Positions 25,064 through 31,933 of a stretch of 64,000 nt of DNA are shown piece after piece. A program made the translations under genes and the position numbers. This stretch comes from Roseateles puraquae. Its GTDB lineage: Bacteria > Pseudomonadota > Gammaproteobacteria > Burkholderiales > Burkholderiaceae_C. The stretch lies in contig NZ_NISI01000005.1 in the NCBI RefSeq assembly GCF_002205845.1, positions 1 through 64,000 of the forward strand, in the 5' to 3' direction. Below the pieces are notes generated by a model. That model had not been told where the DNA came from, made no database searches, and worked only from the letters and a program-made list of their open reading frames with translations. Position 1 is the stretch's first letter. Each line of letters opens with the position of its first letter.

Positions 25064-26491
25064 ATGAAAAAATATGTGATCAAGGCGACCGCTCTGGCGA
25101 TCGGTGCGCTGGTTGGAGGCGCTGCGGTCGCGTCCGTCGACTTCTCGGCTAGCCCCTTCGTGGCTACGACGGATACCTTTGCCTCGGAACTGAACTACGC
25201 TGCTACCACTGGCACCGCGATTTCCGGCGCCAAGACCGTGAAGACCAAGCTGGGCTTCGGCGTTTCTTCCGGCCAAACCCGTTTCATCCGTATCGACCTG
25301 ACCGGCGCCAAGCTGGCCGTGGCCGCTGCTGGCGCTGACGTGACCAACACGACGGCTGCTGCTGCCGCTAACAACTTCCAGAACGTTGCCGTTGTGCAAG
25401 GCGGCGGTGTGGGCGACGCCTATGTCATCTACCAAGTGACCGGCGCTGCTGGCGGCCATGCCGCTACGGACCTGACCACGATCGTTCTGCCGAACCTGAA
25501 CGTGACGAACGGCAACGCTTCCGCCGTCAACGTGACGTACGCTCTGTACGCTGACGCTGTCGCCGCTGCCAACCAAACGGCTGGCCAGTCGCTGTCGACT
25601 CAGTCGGGCGCTCTGTTCACGTTCGGCACCGGTATCAAGTTCAAGGTCACCACCAAGACCGCGACCGCTACCGTTGCTGACTCGTACAAGAAGTTCAGCG
25701 GCTCTTACGGTCCTGTCGAAGTCGGTCAATTCGACTACGGCACGACCGGCGCCTTCGACGCCACCGGTGCTGCTGCTACGCTGGCTTCGCTGGTCGGCGC
25801 CAACACCAAGGTTGCTTTCACGGGCGACTTCACGTTCACGCAGTCGGCCACGACCGCGACGAACCTGCGTCTGGGCGACACCGGCACCTGCGCCAACGGC
25901 GTGGCTCTGACGTCGATCGCTACGAACATGCTGTCGGCCAGCTACACGCTGGGCACCACCGCGATCAACAAGTCGCTGTGCGTGACGAACGACACCGTCA
26001 CCAACACCACCCCGGTGGCCCTGACGGCTCAAACGTTCAGCGTTGACTTCAACCCGGTGAACTCGTCGGCTGGTACCGGCTCGACCGTGACCGACCCGGC
26101 TGCCACGACCCTGGGCGCCATCGCTCGCGACGGCACCACCCTGACTGCTCCGTTCGTCACGATCCACCCCGACTACCTGTCGCGCGTCGTGCTGAACAGC
26201 AGCTACGGTGCTGACGCTGCCGTGACCGCCTCGGTGACCGCCGAAAACGGCGTGACCTGCACGACCTCGGGCTACAGCACCACGCTGAAGGCCAAGTCGC
26301 AACTGGTCATCAACGTCAAGGACATCTGCCCGGCCCTGAGCAACGCCGGCACCCGTCTGGCCGTGACCGTCACCGTTGCTGCCCCGCGCACCAACATCGA
26401 CGGCGTGTACAACGTGATGAACTACGACGTGACGACCGGCAAGACCAACTCGCTGATCTCGTACGTGATGGTTGTTCCGGGCACGAACTAA
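25064..26491 (+). CDS. Thr/Ala-rich secreted protein, possible surface-layer or major T2SS cargo protein
   Basis: 475 residues; no known family recognised. The signal peptide is MKKYVIKATALAIGALVGGA with cleavage near AVA-S (residue 23/24). The mature part is rich in Thr, Ala, Val, Asn and Gly, acidic-neutral and poor in Lys/Arg, as in S-layer and beta-rich adhesin-like proteins. Four Cys (in TGTCANG, KSLCVTN, GVTCTTS and KDICPAL) could form two disulfides. Codon use is unlike the neighbours, with much GCT, GAA, CAA and ACG, as in very highly expressed genes. It has its own promoter region, good ribosome site and strong terminator. It lies directly before the T2SS operon, which may export it; this is inference. 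No PEP-CTERM or sorting tail is present. Confidence 0.6.
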   Translation: MKKYVIKATALAIGALVGGAAVASVDFSASPFVATTDTFASELNYAATTGTAISGAKTVKTKLGFGVSSGQTRFIRIDLTGAKLAVAAAGADVTNTTAAAAANNFQNVAVVQGGGVGDAYVIYQVTGAAGGHAATDLTTIVLPNLNVTNGNASAVNVTYALYADAVAAANQTAGQSLSTQSGALFTFGTGIKFKVTTKTATATVADSYKKFSGSYGPVEVGQFDYGTTGAFDATGAAATLASLVGANTKVAFTGDFTFTQSATTATNLRLGDTGTCANGVALTSIATNMLSASYTLGTTAINKSLCVTNDTVTNTTPVALTAQTFSVDFNPVNSSAGTGSTVTDPAATTLGAIARDGTTLTAPFVTIHPDYLSRVVLNSSYGADAAVTASVTAENGVTCTTSGYSTTLKAKSQLVINVKDICPALSNAGTRLAVTVTVAAPRTNIDGVYNVMNYDVTTGKTNSLISYVMVVPGTN

Positions 26492-26516
26492 TCAGTTCGC
26501 TCCCAGAGCACGGAAA

Positions 26517-26540
26517 GGGCGCCGCAAGGCGCCCTTTTTT
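26517..26540 (+). terminator. Rho-independent terminator of the surface protein gene
   Basis: GGGCGCC (26517-26523), loop GCAA, GGCGCCC (26528-26534), then TTTTTT. A very stable stem with a GNRA-type tetraloop, as expected for a strongly transcribed gene. Confidence 0.95.
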
Positions 26541-26639
26541 CGTTGGTGGGCCCGACACCCGTGGATGGGTCTGAGTGACGCCAGCGTGCCAAGGTGGCGA
26601 GTGGCCCATGCCGAACGGATGAAGCACCGGGGCTGCCTC

Positions 26640-26645
26640 TAGAAT
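26640..26645 (+). promoter_or_regulatory. Possible -10 element of the T2SS operon
   Basis: TAGAAT between the terminator at 26540 and the gspG start at 26691. No good -35 is seen. Since the terminator closes the previous unit, the operon needs a promoter in this 150-base stretch. Confidence 0.3.
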
Positions 26646-26690
26646 GCGGAGCTTCTGGACCTCCGGCGCAGCCTGGCTGCGCTGATCACG

Positions 26691-27158
26691 ATGACCTGCT
26701 ACCCCAAGTCTGCTTTGCGAACGACCCTCCGCGCACGCGGCTTCACGCTGCTGGAGATGCTGGTCGTCCTCGTCATCATCGGTATGTTGGCTGGCCTGGT
26801 TGGACCGCGCCTGTTCTCCAAGGTGGAGCAATCGAAGGTCACCACGGCCGCGACGCAGGCGAAGACCCTGCGCAGCGCCATCGAGAGCCTTCATCTCGAC
26901 ATCGGTCGCTATCCCACGCCAGAAGAAGGCATCTCTTTGCTGACCAAGGCGCCGGCCGATCCCGCACAAGCCGCCCGCTGGCGCGGCCCCTATCTCGATG
27001 GTGCGCTGCCAGACGACCCTTGGGGGCACCCGTACCAGTACGCCGTGCCTGGCGCCGACGGACAGCCGTTCGCCCTCTACTCGCTCGGCGCTGATGGCAA
27101 GCGTGGCGGAACGGGCGACGCCGCCGACATCGGTGTGCTGCCGGCTGCGGCGCCCTAA
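26691..27158 (+). CDS. gspG: Type II secretion major pseudopilin GspG
   Basis: 155 residues; the main subunit of the T2SS pseudopilus. The prepilin peptidase site is G17|FTLLE with Glu5 of the mature chain (E22), followed by a 20-residue hydrophobic helix. The C-terminal part has the GspG calcium-loop region (YPTPEEGISLL, DPWGHPYQY, FALYSLGADGKRGGTGDAADI). The start ATG is within a weak ribosome site context. It is the first gene of an eleven-gene operon, an order common in Burkholderiales. Confidence 0.95.
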   Translation: MTCYPKSALRTTLRARGFTLLEMLVVLVIIGMLAGLVGPRLFSKVEQSKVTTAATQAKTLRSAIESLHLDIGRYPTPEEGISLLTKAPADPAQAARWRGPYLDGALPDDPWGHPYQYAVPGADGQPFALYSLGADGKRGGTGDAADIGVLPAAAP

Positions 27159-27227
27159 CCGCCTCGCCGGGTGGGTATACCTCGCCCGGCGAAACGGTTG
27201 CAATTTCGCCCGGGATACTCACAAATA

Positions 27228-27632
27228 ATGCGCAAACTGCTTCGGGTGCAATTTGTTACCCGGGGTTTCACGTTACTCGAACTGCTGGTTGTCTTGAGCA
27301 TCGTGGCCTTGACGACCGGCCTGATCCTGCCCTCCGCCTCTCGCTGGCTGTCCTCGGCCCGAGAGCGTGGCTGGCAGCAGGAGGTGCGCGCAGAACTGGC
27401 CGCGCTGCCGATGCGAGCCTTCCGCTCCGGCGAGCCGCTGGCGCTGGATGCCGCAGCCTTGCAGAAGCTGCTGCGCGAGCAGCTGCCTGCCGGCGCCGCG
27501 GTCGAGTTGGACGCTCCGTTGCGCTACAGCGCCGCCGGTGTGGCTGCCGGCGGGGTGGTGCAGGTGCGCAGTGCGGATGGCAAGAGCCTGCGCTGGCGCG
27601 TGGCGCCTTCTACCGGCGAGATCACGCCTTGA
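27228..27632 (+). CDS. gspH: Type II secretion minor pseudopilin GspH
   Basis: 134 residues. The prepilin site is G13|FTLLE (E18) with a hydrophobic helix behind it (LLVVLSIVALTTGLIL). The remainder is short and weakly conserved, with a beta-rich end (VVQVRSADGKSLRWRVAP), consistent with GspH. The ATG at 27228 was preferred to a GTG at 27171, which would add 19 residues before the leader. Position between gspG and gspI supports the call. Its stop overlaps the TTG start of gspI. Confidence 0.8.
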   Translation: MRKLLRVQFVTRGFTLLELLVVLSIVALTTGLILPSASRWLSSARERGWQQEVRAELAALPMRAFRSGEPLALDAAALQKLLREQLPAGAAVELDAPLRYSAAGVAAGGVVQVRSADGKSLRWRVAPSTGEITP

Positions 27633-28087
27633 ACCGGCAGGCGAACAGGCGTTCTCGCGCCCTTGGCTTCGGCCTGCTGGAGGCGATCGTCGCTCTCACC
27701 ATCCTGGCCGCCACTGGCGCTGCGCTGTTTGCATGGATCTCGCAGAACCTGCAGGACGCCGCGCGCATCGAGGCGGCTCAGGCGCGCACGGCGCTCCAGA
27801 TGTCGGCGCGCGGCCTGATGGGGGCCATCAACCCCTTCACCGAACCCGAGGGTACGCGCAGCCTGGGCAGCATCCGCGTGCAATGGCGCAGCAAGCCGGT
27901 GGCCCCGCTGCGGGCCAGCGTGCCGACGCAGCCGATGGAGATCACACGCTGGCGCGTGGGTCTCTATGAAGTTGACGTGTCGGCGTCCGACGAGGTCAGC
28001 GGTGCTCAAGCGTCCTTCAAGATGCTGCAGACGGGCCTGGAGTCGCTCGCCGGTGCGCAGAAGTCTTCCGCAGGTGACCCCCCTTGA
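27629..28087 (+). CDS. gspI: Type II secretion minor pseudopilin GspI
   Basis: 152 residues. The prepilin site is G13|FGLLE with Glu5 (E18), then AIVALTILAATGAALFAWI as the membrane helix. GspI normally sits at the pseudopilus tip with J and K. The start is TTG, overlapping the gspH stop in TTGA, so translation is coupled. The C-terminal segment is longer than in enteric GspI. Confidence 0.82.
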   Translation: MNRQANRRSRALGFGLLEAIVALTILAATGAALFAWISQNLQDAARIEAAQARTALQMSARGLMGAINPFTEPEGTRSLGSIRVQWRSKPVAPLRASVPTQPMEITRWRVGLYEVDVSASDEVSGAQASFKMLQTGLESLAGAQKSSAGDPP

Positions 28088-28734
28088 GTCGCCTCACCCG
28101 ATCCCACGCCATGCGCGCCGCGCGTGGCATGACCTTGCTGGAGACGCTGGTCACGCTGGTCATCGTCGCGATGGTGGCGGGGCTGCTCTCCGAAGGGCTC
28201 TTCCAGGTCGCCCGTATCGAGCAGCGCCTCGGCGGCGCGCAGTTGCAGGCGCAGATCGAGCGCCTCCACGTGCTCTGGGTTCAGCAGACGCTGGAAGGGC
28301 TGCTGCCGGCCCCGCCGGACAAGCCTGAGCGCTTTCGCGGCGATGCGCGTTCCCTGAATGGCATGAGCACGCTGGTGCCCACTGCCGAGGGCCTTGGCCC
28401 CCAGGCCGTTCGACTCAGCCTGCAGTTCGAGGCCGATACCGGCATGACCGAGCTCCGCCTGAGCCGCGGTGTCGAACCGCAGTCGCTGGACGCGGGCGTG
28501 GTGCTGGCCCGTTGGCCCGGCGATGCCGGCGTCATCCGCTACCAGGACTCCGCGGGAGGCTGGCAGCCCCAATGGCCGCCGTCGCAGGACGGTGATCTGC
28601 GCGTGCCAGGGGCCTTGCCCCAGGCCGTGGCCATCGACCGCGGTGAGCGCCAGGGCGGCATGCTGCTCATCGCCCGGCCTGCCGCACGGGGCGAGCCGCT
28701 GGGCACACGCGCCGCCGTCGAGGCCTTGCCATGA
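28084..28734 (+). CDS. gspJ: Type II secretion minor pseudopilin GspJ
   Basis: 216 residues. The prepilin site is G15|MTLLE with E20 and a hydrophobic helix (TLVTLVIVAMVAGLLS). The body has the beta-rich GspJ region (AVRLSLQFEADTGMTELRL). The TTG start at 28084 overlaps the gspI stop in TTGA; an ATG at 28111 would leave only a six-residue leader. It overlaps gspK by four bases. Confidence 0.82.
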   Translation: MSRLTRSHAMRAARGMTLLETLVTLVIVAMVAGLLSEGLFQVARIEQRLGGAQLQAQIERLHVLWVQQTLEGLLPAPPDKPERFRGDARSLNGMSTLVPTAEGLGPQAVRLSLQFEADTGMTELRLSRGVEPQSLDAGVVLARWPGDAGVIRYQDSAGGWQPQWPPSQDGDLRVPGALPQAVAIDRGERQGGMLLIARPAARGEPLGTRAAVEALP

Positions 28735-29762
28735 TGACCCGTGCCCGGCGTCACACCGCCACCCGCCACGGTGAGGGCGGCTATGTCCTGCTCTTCGTGA
28801 CCGTGGTGCTGACCGTGGTGGCTGTGGTCGCAGCGCGCCTGGCGTTTCGCATCGACAACCTTCGCCAGCAGGCCATGACGATGCAGAGCTATGCCGAGGC
28901 CAGCCTGCTTGCCGACAACGCCAAGGCGCGCACCCTGTACTGGCTGAGCACGCGGCCGATGGGCCTGGCAGCCAGCGGCTTTCTGGATGAGGCACCGCTG
29001 ATGCTGGATAGCCGGCGCTACCGCACCGACGAGGGCGCGGTGGTCAGCCTCCAGGATGAACGAGGCCTGCTGTCGCTCAATGTGCCGGACCGCGAGCCCT
29101 TCATCAACATGCTCACCGCAGCAGGCGCCACCTTGCCTGATGCCATGAGCATGGTCGACATCGTCGAGGACTATGTCGACACCGACAGCCTCAAGCGTCT
29201 GAACGGTGCCGAGGCGCCGGAGTACCGTGACGCGGGCCTGCCGCCACCACGCAACGACTGGATCCTGTCGACCGACGAACTGCAGCGCATGCCGGTGTGG
29301 CGCAGCCAGCCCGAGGTTCGCGCCAAGGTGCAGGCGTGGCTGGGTGTTCGCCGTGACAAGCTGTTCAACCCGAACACGGCGCCGCTGGACCTGCTGCGTG
29401 CGATGTGGCCCAAGGTGGCGCCCGAGCAATGGACGCTCTTCGACACGCTGCGCCGTCGCGCCCCCTTCGCCGAGGCGGCTGCGGCCACGGCCGCAACCGG
29501 TATCCCGTTCCAGGGTGACCAGCTCCTCTTCCATGCGAGCAACGTCGTCCGACTGCAGGTCTGGGCCCCGGGCCTGCCGCAGGCCCTTGAGTACAATCTT
29601 CTGCTCTTGCCGACGGGGGCGACCGCGCCCTGGCTGATCCATGAGGTCCGTCAGTCCAACCGTCTTGACGCCCCCCCCGATGCCACGACGTCTACTGAAA
29701 AGTTTCCTGTCCCGAGTCAGGCCGTCGCCCCATCCCGAACGCTGGCCCAGCCTACGCCTTGA
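28731..29762 (+). CDS. gspK: Type II secretion minor pseudopilin GspK
   Basis: 343 residues, the largest pseudopilin, capping the tip. The prepilin site is G17|YVLLF and, as normal for GspK, position +5 is not Glu. The body carries the SAM-like helical domains (RGLLSLNVPD, SMVDIVEDYVDTD, FNPNTAPLDLLRAM) typical of GspK. The 3' end overlaps the gspL-like gene by 83 bases in another frame. Confidence 0.9.
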   Translation: MMTRARRHTATRHGEGGYVLLFVTVVLTVVAVVAARLAFRIDNLRQQAMTMQSYAEASLLADNAKARTLYWLSTRPMGLAASGFLDEAPLMLDSRRYRTDEGAVVSLQDERGLLSLNVPDREPFINMLTAAGATLPDAMSMVDIVEDYVDTDSLKRLNGAEAPEYRDAGLPPPRNDWILSTDELQRMPVWRSQPEVRAKVQAWLGVRRDKLFNPNTAPLDLLRAMWPKVAPEQWTLFDTLRRRAPFAEAAAATAATGIPFQGDQLLFHASNVVRLQVWAPGLPQALEYNLLLLPTGATAPWLIHEVRQSNRLDAPPDATTSTEKFPVPSQAVAPSRTLAQPTP

Positions 29763-30864
29763 CGGGCTGAAGCAGCCTGCAGGGGCGCCGCGCAAGGGGC
29801 CGGTGCTGCTGTCGCGTGCGTTGATGCGCTATCGCCGCATTGACCTGTCAGGCCTGCCCACGGCAGACCGAGCTGGCGCCTTGCGAGCGCAGCTGCTGGC
29901 GTGGCAGCCGTTTGCCGACAGCGAGATGCTGATCGACCTGCAGGCTGACCAGGCCCAGGTGTTCGCCGTGGCGCGCGATGTGCTGCAGTCGGCGAATGTC
30001 GCCTCCGAACGCCTCTGGCCTGAAACCCTGTGCCACGCGCCCCTGCCTGACGGACTGCATCTCGTGCAGTGCCTGGAAGGTGTCGAGGGTCAGGTCTGGT
30101 CTGGGGGGAGCCTGCGGTCCAGTCGCTGGTGGGCTGTGACGCCTGACGCCGCCGAATGGGCCAGCTTCGCGCGCCTGTCTCGCGTGGCCGCGGCACTCGC
30201 GCAGGAGGTGCCTGCTTTGGAGTCCCCCGCCTGGGTGCGGCCGGCCCGTGCGATCCAGCCCATGGGTTCGGTGGGCCGGGGCGAGCGGGGGCGCGAGAGC
30301 CTGATCGTGGGCGGTGCCGCGCTGGTGCTCGTGGTCTTCGGGGGCATGACGCTGCGCGCAGCCTGGGATGCCCACGCCGCGCGGGACACCGCCGTGGCCG
30401 CGCTGGAGGCGCGTCGTGAGGAGGCCAAGCCGCTGCTGGCCGCGCGTGAGAAAGCCTTGTCGCTGGCCGATCGCTCGTCGGCGCTCATCGCACAGCTCCA
30501 GGCGCCGCGCCCGCTCGAAGTCATGGACGAACTCGCTCGCCGACTGCCCAAGGGCAGCCTGGTGCGCGAGCTGGACCTGAACCAGTTGGCCGTGCGTGTC
30601 GTGCTGGACTTGCCCGCGGATGTGTCCCGGGCAACGTTGGTCGAAGAGTTGCTGGCCGGTGGCTGGTTTACGCAGGTCAGCGAAGTGAAGGACGGCATGC
30701 CTCGCAGTGGCATGGCACTGGAAATGAAACTGTCGGGCGTGATGCCACCCGTGCGTGCCCTCAACGCCGATGCCGGCCTGAAACGCAGTGCCGCCGATGT
30801 CGCGGCGCCACCGCCGCCGGTCGATATCTCGCCGCTGCCCAAGCCTGGAGCCAAGCTGCCATGA
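29680..30864 (+). CDS. gspL: Type II secretion inner-membrane protein GspL (PilN-like architecture)
   Basis: 394 residues from ATG 29680; an ATG 13 codons upstream is possible. It has a cytoplasmic N-terminal half, one membrane helix (LIVGGAALVLVVFGGMTL, about residue 205-222) and a periplasmic coiled coil plus ferredoxin-like domain (RPLEVMDELARRLPKGSLV) as in PilN/GspL. It should bind GspE on the cytoplasmic side and GspM in the membrane. Similarity to enteric GspL is weak; position and topology carry the call. Confidence 0.75.
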   Translation: MPRRLLKSFLSRVRPSPHPERWPSLRLDGLKQPAGAPRKGPVLLSRALMRYRRIDLSGLPTADRAGALRAQLLAWQPFADSEMLIDLQADQAQVFAVARDVLQSANVASERLWPETLCHAPLPDGLHLVQCLEGVEGQVWSGGSLRSSRWWAVTPDAAEWASFARLSRVAAALAQEVPALESPAWVRPARAIQPMGSVGRGERGRESLIVGGAALVLVVFGGMTLRAAWDAHAARDTAVAALEARREEAKPLLAAREKALSLADRSSALIAQLQAPRPLEVMDELARRLPKGSLVRELDLNQLAVRVVLDLPADVSRATLVEELLAGGWFTQVSEVKDGMPRSGMALEMKLSGVMPPVRALNADAGLKRSAADVAAPPPPVDISPLPKPGAKLP

Positions 30865-31481
30865 GCGCCGTTCTCGAACCGACCGCAGACGCGGGGCCGG
30901 CATGGCTGCAGTCTCTGCAGCGCTCGCGCGAAGAGTGGCGTGCCAACCCCCGCTTGCGCTGGGGCGTATGGCTGATCGTCGGCATGTTCTTCCTCTGGCT
31001 GTTGCTGCTCGCGCAAGACCAGGCCGATGCCTGGCGCGCCGAGACCGAGACCGCGCGTGCGGAACTCGACCGCTTGCGGCCCATCCAGAACTCGGGCCCC
31101 TTGTGGAACCAGCGCTCTGACGACGCGCACCTGCACATGGAGGCCGCCCGCAGCATGCTGTGGGTGGCGCCCAGCCCTGGCCTCGTGGAGGCCGGCCTGC
31201 AGGACACCCTGCGCAGCCTGGCCGAAAAGTCGGGCGTGACCGTGCGCGAGCTGGCCATCCTGTCGGGCGCCGAGCGCAAGCCAGGCCCGACGCAGGCCAT
31301 CCGTGCCCGGCTCGTGGTGGAGTACAACCAGCGCCTGGCGCTGATGGGGTTGCTGTCGGAGATCGGCCGCTCGCCCAAGTTGATGATGGTGGACAGCTTG
31401 AAGTTCCGCCCGCAGTCGCAGCCTCCTCGTGCAGAACTCGAGATCCGGGTGCTGCATGAGACCGCGGAGGCCAAGCCATGA
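30861..31481 (+). CDS. gspM: Type II secretion inner-membrane protein GspM (PilO-like)
   Basis: 206 residues. A short cytoplasmic N-terminus, one membrane helix (GVWLIVGMFFLWLLLLAQ, about 36-53), a coiled coil (ADAWRAETETARAELDRL) and a small ferredoxin-like periplasmic domain (SPKLMMVDSLKFRPQ) follow the GspM/PilO plan. It partners the L protein in the inner-membrane platform. It overlaps both neighbours by four bases. Confidence 0.78.
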   Translation: MSAVLEPTADAGPAWLQSLQRSREEWRANPRLRWGVWLIVGMFFLWLLLLAQDQADAWRAETETARAELDRLRPIQNSGPLWNQRSDDAHLHMEAARSMLWVAPSPGLVEAGLQDTLRSLAEKSGVTVRELAILSGAERKPGPTQAIRARLVVEYNQRLALMGLLSEIGRSPKLMMVDSLKFRPQSQPPRAELEIRVLHETAEAKP

Positions 31482-31933
31482 TCGGATCGCTGGGTGCACG
31501 CCAACTCCTGACGATCTACGCGGCCGCCGGCTTGCTGGGCTGGTATGCCGGCCCGGCCGAGCCGCCGGCCGAGCCGCTGGTCCAGGCGCGACGCGATGCT
31601 TGGCAACTGGTCACCTTGCCGCTGGCCAGCGATGGCACCACGCTGGCGGTGCAGGTGGCGGGCGCGCCGGTCTGGGGGGCGGAGGCCAAGCCGCCGGCAG
31701 CGGCCGCCTCGGCCGCCGAGAATGACCGCTGGCGCATCGCCGGGCTTTACGGGCGGGGCAAGCAGGGCGGCGTGCTGGTGCTGTTCCAGGATCCGGCCAA
31801 GCCGCCGCAGCGCCTGAAGGTCGGCGACAAGCTCCCGACCGGCGAGCTGATCCAGGCCGTCGAGGGCAATGAAGTGATCGTGCGCAAGGGCAAGAAGGTG
31901 GAGCGCTTTGGAGTCGAACAACGTGAGAAATGA
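31478..31933 (+). CDS. gspC: Type II secretion GspC-like clamp protein (HR domain only)
   Basis: 151 residues. An N-terminal hydrophobic segment is followed by a linker and a beta-rich HR/PilP-like domain (RWRIAGLYGRGKQGGVLVLF, QRLKVGDKLPTGELIQAVEG, VIVRKGKKVERFGVEQ). It lacks the PDZ or coiled-coil end of classical GspC. It should link the inner-membrane platform to the secretin encoded next. It overlaps gspD by 26 bases. Confidence 0.72.
   Translation: MIGSLGARQLLTIYAAAGLLGWYAGPAEPPAEPLVQARRDAWQLVTLPLASDGTTLAVQVAGAPVWGAEAKPPAAAASAAENDRWRIAGLYGRGKQGGVLVLFQDPAKPPQRLKVGDKLPTGELIQAVEGNEVIVRKGKKVERFGVEQREK

Noticed and set aside
25064-26491. PEP-CTERM/exosortase or LPXTG-type sorting signal on the secreted protein
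   Set aside because: The C-terminus ends VMVVPGTN with no sorting motif, hydrophobic helix and basic tail.
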